Assembly (NCBI RefSeq): GCF_000760215.1
Contig: NZ_JNAW01000002.1
Span: forward strand, 1 to 64,000
Length of the DNA: 64,000 nt
Origin: Prochlorococcus sp. MIT 0603
GTDB taxonomy: Bacteria > Cyanobacteriota > Cyanobacteriia > PCC-6307 > Cyanobiaceae
Direction of reading: 5' to 3'
The position numbers and the translations under genes were made by a program. Below are positions 56,388 through 64,000 of this stretch, piece after piece. The notes under the pieces are model-generated. The model was not told the DNA's origin, did not search any database, and saw only the letters and a program-made list of their open reading frames with translations. Every line of letters begins with the position of its first letter. Positions within the stretch are counted from its first letter, which is position 1.

Positions 56388-57962
56388 TTAACCTATAACC
56401 CCTTTGTTTGAAACCAAGGCCAATGCTTCCTGAAGGATTGGAGTCCCTGCAACTGCACTGTTGGCCCATTGAAATAATGGGTTTGAGAGAATACCTCCAA
56501 TTGCAGTGGCAAAGACACAAGTTAGTAGAGCAATCCTTAAGGTTGGCATGCCTAGAGAACTCCATTGAATTAATGGGTAGCTTTTAACAAGCTCAGAAGC
56601 CTCTTGTGGTTCTTTTACTACCATCATTTTAATTACAGAAATGTAGTAATAGATTGATATCACTGATGTTACAAGGCCAACTATTACTAATAAATATTGT
56701 CCGTCAGACCAACCAGCAAAGAAAAGATATATTTTCCCAAAGAATCCAAGCATTGGGGGTATACCTCCTAGGGACAGGAGGCATAGGCTTAACCCAAGAG
56801 TAATCAATGGATCTTTTTGGTATAAACCTGCGTAATCGGCAATTCTGTCACTACCAGTTCTAAGCGAAAAAAGAATTATGCATGCAAAAGCACCCAAATT
56901 CATGAATAGATATGCTGCCATGTAAAGGATCATTGCTGCATAGCCTTCTTCGGTGCCGCAAACCAGGCCAATCATGACAAACCCTGCTTGTCCAATTGAA
57001 CTATATGCAAGCATTCTCTTCATTGACGTTTGGGCTAGTGCTACAACATTCCCCAAGGTCATACTTAACACTGCTAAAACAGTGAAAAGCAGCTTCCATT
57101 GAATGTCAAATGCAATAAAACATCCAACTAAAAGTCTTACTGCTAAAGCAAAGCCAGCAGCTTTTGAACCAACTGACAGAAATGCAACGACAGGTGTGGG
57201 GGACCCTTCGTAGACATCTGGAGTCCATTGATGAAAAGGAACTGCGGCTATTTTGAATGCGACAGTTGCTAGAATTAAGACAAGAGCTAAGGCTGCCAAA
57301 GGTTTTGGACTGCTTTGTAGTGCAATGCCTATGCTTTCCAGATTCGTTGATCCACTTAGGCCATAAAGTAAGGATGCTCCATATAAAAACACTGCAGCAG
57401 CAGCAGAGCCCACAAGTAAATATTTCAGTGCAGCTTCAGAGCTTTTAGCATCGCGTTTCAGATAACCTGACAACAAATAGCTGGCTACAGATAAGGTTTC
57501 TAATGAAATAAATACACTTATTAGATCTGTAGACCCACACAAAATCATTGCTCCAAGAGTCGCAGCGAGAAGAATTGCTGCATATTCCCCTATTGGGCTT
57601 CCGCTTTGTTCTGCATACCTCCAACTTATTAGCAGTGAGATAAGAGTTGAAAGTGCAACAATTGCTCTAAAAGCGATTGAGAAATTATCAACAATAAATG
57701 CACCTAAGAATGCTGTCTCTGGCTCTCCATTCCATTGGAATGCCAACAAGAGTATTGAAGATCCTAGCCCTGCATAACATATAGGGGGCGACCATTTTGC
57801 TGCGGTTTCTTCCCCAGCAAGATCAACTAATAGCGTTCCAATTAACGCAAAAAGGACACAACCTTCTGGGAGGACTGCTTGGGCATTTAGTGAAAGGTTT
57901 AGTAAATCTCCAGGAGTTGCCATTACTTGGTTGGTTAAAAGAAGTGCACCCATGTAGGGCAT
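56388..57962 (-). CDS. ndhB: NAD(P)H-quinone oxidoreductase subunit 2 (NdhB)
   Basis: A proton-pumping membrane subunit of the cyanobacterial NDH-1 complex, used in respiration, cyclic electron flow and CO2 uptake. The 524-aa product has about 14 membrane spans and the antiporter-like signature [20 protein letters not shown] near 240-259. Conserved are the [20 protein letters not shown] segment near 152-171 and [20 protein letters not shown] near 399-418. The ATG at 57962 may be replaced by a nearby downstream Met; the family start is close to [11 protein letters not shown]. Confidence 0.96.
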   Translation of the reverse strand: MPYMGALLLTNQVMATPGDLLNLSLNAQAVLPEGCVLFALIGTLLVDLAGEETAAKWSPPICYAGLGSSILLLAFQWNGEPETAFLGAFIVDNFSIAFRAIVALSTLISLLISWRYAEQSGSPIGEYAAILLAATLGAMILCGSTDLISVFISLETLSVASYLLSGYLKRDAKSSEAALKYLLVGSAAAAVFLYGASLLYGLSGSTNLESIGIALQSSPKPLAALALVLILATVAFKIAAVPFHQWTPDVYEGSPTPVVAFLSVGSKAAGFALAVRLLVGCFIAFDIQWKLLFTVLAVLSMTLGNVVALAQTSMKRMLAYSSIGQAGFVMIGLVCGTEEGYAAMILYMAAYLFMNLGAFACIILFSLRTGSDRIADYAGLYQKDPLITLGLSLCLLSLGGIPPMLGFFGKIYLFFAGWSDGQYLLVIVGLVTSVISIYYYISVIKMMVVKEPQEASELVKSYPLIQWSSLGMPTLRIALLTCVFATAIGGILSNPLFQWANSAVAGTPILQEALALVSNKGVIG

Positions 57963-58089
57963 TTTTTTTACAAGAGAAGACCAGCTTTTTCACTCTAGCG
58001 ATGTTATGAATTATGCCTTAGTTATGACTATGGTCTATGCATTTTGGTGCTTGATGCGATAAAGATGAATAACAGTTATTTCTCCGCCT

Positions 58090-60750
58090 GTGGTGCAAAC
58101 CTTGGTCATCGTAGAGAGTCCAACTAAGGCAAGAACTATAAAAAGCTTCTTGCCTAAAGACTTTCAAGTGATTGCTTCGATGGGGCATGTTCGAGATCTC
58201 CCTAAAGGGGCTAGTGAGATCCCAGCTGCTATGAAAAAAGAAAAATGGTCCAGAATTGGTGTTAATACTTCTGAAGACTTTGAGCCTTTATATGTTGTAC
58301 CTAAGGATAAGAAGAAGGTGGTTAGAGAATTGAAGTCAGCTTTAAAAGATGCTAAAGAATTGCTGCTTGCGACTGATGAAGATAGAGAGGGTGAAAGTAT
58401 TAGCTGGCATCTGCTGGAGTTGTTAAAGCCCAAGATACCAACTAAGAGAATGGTTTTTCATGAGATCACTAAGCAAGCAATAACTAAGGCTCTCAAAGAA
58501 CCTAGAGATTTAGACATGGAGTTGGTTCATGCTCAAGAAACAAGAAGAATTCTCGATAGATTAGTTGGGTATACGTTATCCCCCTTGCTATGGAAGAAAG
58601 TTGCATGGGGACTGTCCGCAGGCAGGGTTCAATCTGTATCTGTAAGGCTTTTAGTTAAGCGTGAGAGGGAAAGAAGGGCCTTTAAGAGCGCAAGTTATTG
58701 GGACTTAAAAGTTCAGCTGCAAAAAAACAAGAGTGTCTTAGAAGCTCGTCTTATGACCGTTGCAGATCAAAAAATTGCAAAAGGGAGTGACTTTGACGAG
58801 AAAACAGGAAAGCTTAAAACTGGAAGCAAGGCAAACTTACTTAATGAGGCAGATGCAAAAGCCCTTGCTCAAGCTTTAGGGACCCAGAAGTGGAAAGTAC
58901 TATCTGTAGATAAAAAACCAACTGTAAGGAAGCCTGTACCGCCTTTTACTACAAGTACTCTTCAACAGGATGCTAATCGAAAGCTCAGGCTTTCAGCACG
59001 TGAAACCATGAGATGTGCTCAAGGCTTATATGAGCGTGGATTTATTACATATATGAGAACTGATTCGGTTAATTTGTCTCAACAAGCAATCAGTGCTGCC
59101 CGCAAATGTGTTGAATTGCGTTATGGCAAAGAATATTTAAGTGAATCGCCAAGAAGGTTTGTTTCTAAGGCTAGGAATGCGCAAGAGGCTCATGAGGCGA
59201 TTAGGCCTGCTGGAGAGACATTTAAGACACCAAGTGAATCGAATTTAACTGGAAGAGACTTGGCTTTATATGAGTTGATATGGAAACGAACTATTGCTAG
59301 CCAAATGGCGGAAGCCCGCTTAACAATGATGTCGGTTGATATAAGTGTTAGAGAAACTGTCTTCAGAGCATCCGGCAAAAATATTGACTTTCCAGGTTTC
59401 TTTCGAGCATATGTTGAAGGTAGCGATGATCCAGAGGCTGCGTTGGAAGGACAAGAGGTTTTGTTGCCGCCACTAGCAGTTGGGGATGATCTTATCCCTA
59501 AAACATTAGATGTGATTGGACACGAAACTAAACCACCTGCTCGATACAGTGAAGCCTCTTTAGTTAAAACTCTTGAGAAGGAAGGTATTGGCAGACCTTC
59601 TACTTATGCGAGCATTATTGGCACAATTGTTGATAGGGGATATGCCTCTTTAAATTCTAATTCTCTTGCTCCAACGTTTACAGCTTTCGCTGTTACGTCT
59701 CTTTTGGAAGAGCATTTTCCAGATTTAGTTGATACAACTTTCACTGCACGTATGGAATCGTCTTTGGATGAGATCTCTTCTGGTTCGATTCAATGGCTTC
59801 CTTATTTAGAATCTTTTTATAAAGGTCGCAAAGGGTTGGCTGCACAAGTTGATAAAAGAGAAGGAGATATTGATGGTAAGGCCTATAGGAAGGTTGATCT
59901 TGAAGGGATCCCTTGTACAGTCCGAATTGGCTCCAATGGACCGTGGCTAGAGGGCAAGAGGATTAATGAAAATGGCGAGGAAGTAGATGCCAAAGGTAAT
60001 TTGCCAATTGATATTACTCCTGGAGATCTTGATGTAGATAAAGTCAAACAAATTCTTGATGGCCCTTCTGATTTAGGCATTCATCCAGAAACAGGGGAAA
60101 AGGTCTATCTTAGATTTGGCCCATGGGGACCTTTCCTTCAACTAGGGGAAGCTGTTGAGAAGAAAGATAAGCCTAGGAGAGCGTCTCTTCCAAAAGACGT
60201 CAGAACAGAAGAGATATCACTTGATTATGCTGTTAAGCTTTTAAGTTTGCCTCGAATATTGGGAGAACACCCAGATGGAGGAATAGTTGAAGCTCGAACT
60301 GGTCAGTTTGGACCTTATGTTGTATGGGATAAAGGTGATGGCGAAAAGCCAGATAATCGATCTTTAAAAAAAGAAGATGACGTCTATGAAATCAGTTTGA
60401 GAAGAGCTCTTGAATTGTTGTCAATACCTAAGCTTGGTAGAGGAGGACGAATGGCCCTTAAGGATCTAGGAAAGCCAAAAGGAGAAAAGGAAAATGTACA
60501 CATTTATAATGGACCATATGGTTTATATGTAAAACAAGGTAAAACAAACGCCTCACTGCCTAAAGGTACGGAAGTAGATGAAGTTACGATTGAAGTGGCC
60601 ATTAAATTATTAGAAGCTAAGAAATCAACTGGATCGAAGCCAAGAACAAAGAAAACAAGTAAAAAATCAATAACTAAAGGGAAAACCTCAAGTAAAACAA
60701 AAAAAAGTAATTTAACAGTACAGTCTCTTAAGAATAAAACAAAAAAATGA
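58090..60750 (+). CDS. topA: DNA topoisomerase I
   Basis: A type IA topoisomerase relaxing negative supercoils through a 5'-phosphotyrosine. The 886-aa product has the Toprim start LVIVESPTKARTIKSFLPKD (5-24), LLATDEDREGESISWHLLEL near 92-111 and the active Tyr321 in GFITYMRTDSVNLSQQ. The IGRPSTYASIIGTIVDRGYA region lies near 498-517. It has no C4 zinc fingers; instead it carries cyanobacterial C-terminal repeats with RFGPWGPFLQLGE-type motifs (three or so) and a Lys/Ser/Thr-rich tail. The start is GTG 58090. Its stop overlaps the next ATG (ATGA). Confidence 0.97.
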   Translation: MVQTLVIVESPTKARTIKSFLPKDFQVIASMGHVRDLPKGASEIPAAMKKEKWSRIGVNTSEDFEPLYVVPKDKKKVVRELKSALKDAKELLLATDEDREGESISWHLLELLKPKIPTKRMVFHEITKQAITKALKEPRDLDMELVHAQETRRILDRLVGYTLSPLLWKKVAWGLSAGRVQSVSVRLLVKRERERRAFKSASYWDLKVQLQKNKSVLEARLMTVADQKIAKGSDFDEKTGKLKTGSKANLLNEADAKALAQALGTQKWKVLSVDKKPTVRKPVPPFTTSTLQQDANRKLRLSARETMRCAQGLYERGFITYMRTDSVNLSQQAISAARKCVELRYGKEYLSESPRRFVSKARNAQEAHEAIRPAGETFKTPSESNLTGRDLALYELIWKRTIASQMAEARLTMMSVDISVRETVFRASGKNIDFPGFFRAYVEGSDDPEAALEGQEVLLPPLAVGDDLIPKTLDVIGHETKPPARYSEASLVKTLEKEGIGRPSTYASIIGTIVDRGYASLNSNSLAPTFTAFAVTSLLEEHFPDLVDTTFTARMESSLDEISSGSIQWLPYLESFYKGRKGLAAQVDKREGDIDGKAYRKVDLEGIPCTVRIGSNGPWLEGKRINENGEEVDAKGNLPIDITPGDLDVDKVKQILDGPSDLGIHPETGEKVYLRFGPWGPFLQLGEAVEKKDKPRRASLPKDVRTEEISLDYAVKLLSLPRILGEHPDGGIVEARTGQFGPYVVWDKGDGEKPDNRSLKKEDDVYEISLRRALELLSIPKLGRGGRMALKDLGKPKGEKENVHIYNGPYGLYVKQGKTNASLPKGTEVDEVTIEVAIKLLEAKKSTGSKPRTKKTSKKSITKGKTSSKTKKSNLTVQSLKNKTKK

Positions 60751-61265
60751 GAGGCTTTTATAGATATAGCCTAAACAAGAGCATGAAAATACTTTATTTA
60801 TTGAGTTGCTTTATAATTGTCCAATCATGCTCAAACTCTCAATTAGGAAAGAAGCTAGCTAATAGTTTTGACTCATCTGAAACTCTAAGCTCTTTATCTA
60901 TAGAAACAACTAACACTAGAATTAATAAAGATGATTTAACAATAGAAAATAATGAAAAATCAAATTCTCTTGTTAAGCAGATTTCCACTAAAAATAAAAA
61001 AACATACAATATTAGTAAAGAAAAACCTTCTCTATCGAAAACTAATAAAAATAAAAAAGTAAAAGCCACTTTTAATCGTAAAAAAACATTCAAGCCTCAG
61101 CCTTATAGAATAATCATTAGATTGTCTGGTGCAGACCCTTCTGCACCTTCTGAGTCAGTTACTAATGTATTAATAGAGGCGGGAGTGGATTTTGAGATTG
61201 AGAAAATAGAGCGTATTGATCAAAGGTCTTCTATTAAGGATTTATCTAAGAGGAGTTTCCTTTGA
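60747..61265 (+). CDS. Probable lipoprotein, unknown function
   Basis: A 172-aa protein with a signal peptide ending in a lipobox-like IIVQSC (Cys at about 28), so it is probably a membrane-anchored lipoprotein. The middle is low-complexity and Lys/Asn/Ser-rich. The last 55 residues (YRIIIRLSGADPSAPSESVT, then LIEAGVDFEIEKIERID) look like a small folded domain. ATGA overlap with topA supports the 60747 start, though Met13 would give a cleaner signal peptide. It also overlaps the next gene at its stop. Confidence 0.75.
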   Translation: MRGFYRYSLNKSMKILYLLSCFIIVQSCSNSQLGKKLANSFDSSETLSSLSIETTNTRINKDDLTIENNEKSNSLVKQISTKNKKTYNISKEKPSLSKTNKNKKVKATFNRKKTFKPQPYRIIIRLSGADPSAPSESVTNVLIEAGVDFEIEKIERIDQRSSIKDLSKRSFL

Positions 61266-61948
61266 GGAATTTTAAAAAATCACTTCTTTCAAGACAATCA
61301 AAAGTACCTGTTTCACTTTCTAGAAAAGAAGCTATTCAATTAGTAGAAACTTCATATTTAACCGCAGCTTCTGCTTTGATTTGGATAGCACTTTATTATT
61401 TGCCAATAGGAGGCGCATTCTTTCGTCTTGCATTACCTTTGCCTTTGGCTTTATTGCAAGTACGGAGAGGTTCGTCTTGTGGCTTTGAAGGCACAGCTCT
61501 TTTGGTAATGCTTTTAATAGCTCTTATGGGACCGATAAGAGGACCTCTCGTGTTGTTCCCATATGGATTCCTCTCCCTTTGGCTTGGTTGGAGTTGGTAT
61601 AGGAGAATTAATTGGTGGATTAGTTGGGGGGGCGGGGTGCTAATTGGGACGGTAGGTTTCTTTGTGAGAGTAGTTTTACTTTCTTTCTTGGTTGGAGAGA
61701 ACCTTTGGGTTGTTATTACTAAAGCAGGCTTGCTTTTACTTGAAAGGATTATTGATATAGGCAATTTGAATTTGGTACCAAGTTTGTTTTTTGTGCAGAT
61801 AGTTGCTTTGTTGTTAATTGTGTTTCAGGAATTGATTTTTGTTCTCACATTGCATGCTGTTGCTTACTGGATATTCCCAAAACTCAAAGCTTCTATCCCA
61901 ACACCCCCTCGCCTCTTGGGCTTTTTAGTTTCATGGGAACCCATTTGA
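61262..61948 (+). CDS. DUF2232 family membrane protein
   Basis: A 228-aa multi-span membrane protein. After a basic N-terminus ([13 protein letters not shown]) there are about six hydrophobic segments with conserved [20 protein letters not shown] near 58-77. This matches the DUF2232/YybS-like group, which is of unknown function and resembles S-component-type membrane proteins. The start is TTG 61262, overlapping the previous stop. It overlaps the cobT-like gene by 16 nt. Confidence 0.8.
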   Translation: MRNFKKSLLSRQSKVPVSLSRKEAIQLVETSYLTAASALIWIALYYLPIGGAFFRLALPLPLALLQVRRGSSCGFEGTALLVMLLIALMGPIRGPLVLFPYGFLSLWLGWSWYRRINWWISWGGGVLIGTVGFFVRVVLLSFLVGENLWVVITKAGLLLLERIIDIGNLNLVPSLFFVQIVALLLIVFQELIFVLTLHAVAYWIFPKLKASIPTPPRLLGFLVSWEPI

Positions 61949-63141
61949 GTCAATTTGATTCTCAAGAGAAAGATTCCCCTTATTTAGGACTCCTCCCTAA
62001 AATGTGTATGGCATTTGGTTCAGGAGTATCGTTTCTAACATTGAAGAGATGGATGAATATATGGAGTACTTCAGCAAGTCGCATTAATAGTTTCTTAGTA
62101 CTAGCTGGTTCAAAGACTGCAGAGATAGAAGGAATTTCAGCAGCTGGATCAACTAAGGAATCTAGACGTTATACAGCGCTAGCAGATGCAGAGCTTCTTC
62201 TTGAAGGACCATCAATCTCTAGGAAATGGCCACTGCCTCCTCTCCCTGCAGGGGTTTCCCCTGCTCTTATTACTCATGTTGCTTCACGCCTAATAGGTGT
62301 GAACACAGTTGTCCTTGGAGCAGGTCTTTCTCAAATTCCATCTTTTCATTATTTAGCAGCTGAGTCTCCTTCTCTTGGGCCTGCTGATTGCTTAACAACT
62401 GGCAAAGCAATGAATATCAACAGAGTGGAAACTCTTTGGGCAAAAGGGTTGAGTATTGGCTCACAATTGTCAAAGCCACTAGTGCTCTCAGAGTGTGTAC
62501 CTGGTGGAACCACTACTGCACTTGCAGTATTGACCGGATTAGGTATTTCAGTAGGTGACCTTATTAGTGGTAGTAACCGCAACCCTCCAGTCCAATTAAA
62601 GAAAGAATTAGTTTCAAAAGGATTAAAAGCTGCAAATTTAGGAAACCAGCCATTCCCTAAATCCATACTTGCAGCGGTAGGCGATCCGTTTCAGCCTCTT
62701 TCGGTTGGGCTTTTATTGGGAGCAAGGCAGGCAGGTCAGCCTGTGTTGTTAGGAGGAGGAAGCCAGATGGTGGCTGTTTTAGCTGTTGCTTTAGCTGCAC
62801 TTGACCCACTTTCAAGAGCAGAATTTATCCAAGATGTTTCTATTGCAACAACTTCTTGGCTTGTTAATGAATCGATTCCTGGAGATTCAAATCAAAGCTC
62901 TTTTCTTCAGTTAATTAAGCATATAGAAGATTTCTTTGAAGTTCCTCTTTTAGGACTTTCATCTGGTCTCCGATTTGACAGAAGCTCCAAGAAGGTTTTA
63001 AAAGATTATGAAGATGGCTTTGTAAAGGAAGGAGTTGGGGCAGGGGCATTTGCTCTTTTAGCTCAAATCAACGGGTTTAGTCGTGAAAAATTACTTGAAG
63101 AATGTGAATTAGCAGTTGATCAATTGCAGAATACTCATTAG
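61933..63141 (+). CDS. cobT: Nicotinate-nucleotide-dependent phosphoribosyltransferase (CobT-like)
   Basis: A 402-aa protein of the cyanobacterial CobT-related family, which attaches a lower-ligand base to phosphoribosyl for the nucleotide loop of cobamides. The conserved segments are [20 protein letters not shown] near 128-147, [20 protein letters not shown] near 189-208, and [20 protein letters not shown] near 276-295. Marine picocyanobacteria make pseudocobalamin, so adenine may be the base (established for the group, not shown here). It overlaps the upstream DUF2232 gene. cobI at 15352 belongs to the same pathway. Confidence 0.88.
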   Translation: MGTHLSQFDSQEKDSPYLGLLPKMCMAFGSGVSFLTLKRWMNIWSTSASRINSFLVLAGSKTAEIEGISAAGSTKESRRYTALADAELLLEGPSISRKWPLPPLPAGVSPALITHVASRLIGVNTVVLGAGLSQIPSFHYLAAESPSLGPADCLTTGKAMNINRVETLWAKGLSIGSQLSKPLVLSECVPGGTTTALAVLTGLGISVGDLISGSNRNPPVQLKKELVSKGLKAANLGNQPFPKSILAAVGDPFQPLSVGLLLGARQAGQPVLLGGGSQMVAVLAVALAALDPLSRAEFIQDVSIATTSWLVNESIPGDSNQSSFLQLIKHIEDFFEVPLLGLSSGLRFDRSSKKVLKDYEDGFVKEGVGAGAFALLAQINGFSREKLLEECELAVDQLQNTH

Positions 63142-63169
63142 ATATATCTGTAATAGCTTTTGGGCCTAG

Positions 63170-64000
63170 ATGGTGTCAGATATAACCCTAGGGAGAAGAG
63201 ACTTTATCCGATTAAGTCTTTTAACTGCAGTATTGAGCTTAACTGGATGCTCTTTCTCTTCAGGCAGGCCGACTGTTGGCTTGGCTAAAGGCCTTTTGCC
63301 AAGAGAATTCTTACAGGCTTTGCCATCACCATGGAGATATGAACTTCTAGATGACTTCTCGGAAAATGATTTTCATAAATTAACTTTAAGAAAAAACCCA
63401 GATCTCATTGTTCTTGGAGACGGATGGCTTAGGAATTTTCCATATGAAAAATATCAGCCTATTCAGGCTGATATTTTATATAACAAGCTTAGCAATCAAG
63501 CGATTTCGTTCTTAGATAGTTTTAAGCCTACCGTCTCATCACGTCTCTTTCCAGTTGCCGTTTCGCCCTGGGTATTAATTTTCCGTGGCGGAGAGGAATT
63601 GCTTTCCAGAGCTGGGGAATCTTGGGAAACACTTTTGGACCCTTCTCTTAGAGGACAGGTAGTATTGCCAAGCAGTTCTAGGGTCATAATGGCTTTAGCT
63701 GAACGTATGGGGGATAAAGATGCATTGCGACGTTTAAGATCACAAGCTAAGAGTTTTGATGATAAAAATGGATTGAATTGGTTGCTTTCAGGTAGGGCAA
63801 AAGTTGCTGTATTACCCCTTCAGTTCTGTTTAAGCTCGCTTGCAAGTGATCCTCGCTTAACTATTGTTTTCCCAAAAGAAGGGAGCCCTTTGAATTGGAC
63901 GTTGTTGATGCAATCGAATTCATCGCTTCAATCATTTCCATTGTCATGGATACAACAAACATGGAAAATGCCTTTATTACTTAAATTGCTATCGAGAGGC
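63170..64000 (+). CDS. Tat-exported lipoprotein, polyamine/iron-type ABC substrate-binding-like (3' end outside window)
   Basis: An open frame of 277 codons starting ATG 63170 and running off the window without a stop. The N-terminus TLGRRDFIRLSLLTAVLSL is a twin-arginine signal followed by the lipobox LTGC, so it is probably a Tat-exported lipoprotein. The rest resembles PotD/type 2 periplasmic binding proteins: PDLIVLGDGWLRNFPYE near 83-99, FPVAVSPWVLIFRGGEELLS near 125-144 and SLRGQVVLPSSSRVIMALAE near 159-178. The substrate is unknown. The start lies 29 nt after cobT. Confidence 0.88.
   Translation, partial: MVSDITLGRRDFIRLSLLTAVLSLTGCSFSSGRPTVGLAKGLLPREFLQALPSPWRYELLDDFSENDFHKLTLRKNPDLIVLGDGWLRNFPYEKYQPIQADILYNKLSNQAISFLDSFKPTVSSRLFPVAVSPWVLIFRGGEELLSRAGESWETLLDPSLRGQVVLPSSSRVIMALAERMGDKDALRRLRSQAKSFDDKNGLNWLLSGRAKVAVLPLQFCLSSLASDPRLTIVFPKEGSPLNWTLLMQSNSSLQSFPLSWIQQTWKMPLLLKLLSRG

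Noticed and set aside
61396-61764. 122-codon minus-strand frame opposite the DUF2232 gene
   Set aside because: Basic, Pro/Lys-rich translation typical of the complement of a membrane protein gene; the DUF2232 gene has overlap coupling with both neighbours.

Overview
The window looks like the chromosome of a low-light-type Prochlorococcus, or a very close marine picocyanobacterium. It is AT-rich and densely packed. It carries one 16S-tRNA-Ile-tRNA-Ala-23S-5S operon, photosystem and chlorophyll genes (psaE, chlG, ndhB), typical cyanobacterial regulators (pipX, sepF, long-form Hpf/LrtA), few Shine-Dalgarno sequences and many TTG or GTG starts. Species assignment is inference from gene content and order; I could not run a search.

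Layout. 1-4540: 3' part of 16S, ITS with two tRNAs, 23S, 5S and the operon terminator. 4.5-12.0 kb: mutM-psaE, an unknown protein, a LysM protein, an aldehyde dehydrogenase, a flavoprotein and a TVP38-type membrane protein. 12.1-14.2 kb: an accessory pocket next to tRNA-Thr and tRNA-Tyr. It holds a minus-strand run of tiny genes (a PsbF-like protein without the haem His, a 31-aa single-helix protein, a PsbN-like protein, a 57-aa membrane protein and a soluble rubredoxin) and the scar of a tyrosine recombinase gene. 14.3-21.7 kb: a long plus-strand housekeeping series (aroQ, miaE, cobI, DUF1823, der, ecfT/cbiQ, pipX, pipY, sepF, proC). 21.7-25.0 kb: glycosyltransferase, recO, deoC, hpf on the minus strand. 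25.1-30.9 kb: lipB, acyl-activating enzyme, ylqD, pyruvate dehydrogenase E2, queA. 30.9-34.7 kb: sulfur amino-acid block (cysK and two trans-sulfuration-type PLP enzymes). 34.8-42.3 kb: small or unknown genes mixed with rpsD, yidD, murE, an aminotransferase V and nfu. 42.4-49.4 kb: mqo, lepA, a peptide-type ABC permease, trmH, rsmB. 49.4-58.0 kb: PBP1A-chlG-PetP-like, hisF, menG, a DUF721 protein, birA, an ABC ATPase and ndhB. 58.1 kb to the end: topA, a lipoprotein, a DUF2232 protein, a cobT-like gene and a truncated Tat lipoprotein resembling a polyamine-binding protein.

Functional links. LipB makes the octanoyl donor chain for the lipoyl domain of the E2 protein encoded three genes downstream. 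PipX/PipY connect nitrogen signalling and PLP homeostasis and sit beside proC. ChlG is translationally coupled to a cell-wall synthase and to a PetP-type cytochrome b6f factor.

The most unusual items are the PsbF-like/PsbN-like/rubredoxin mini-cluster, a perfect 48-bp palindrome inside the ecfT/cbiQ coding sequence, a second long inverted repeat inside rsmB, and several very small genes with recognisable signatures (twin CX3C, prepilin-like N-terminus, SAP-like repeats).
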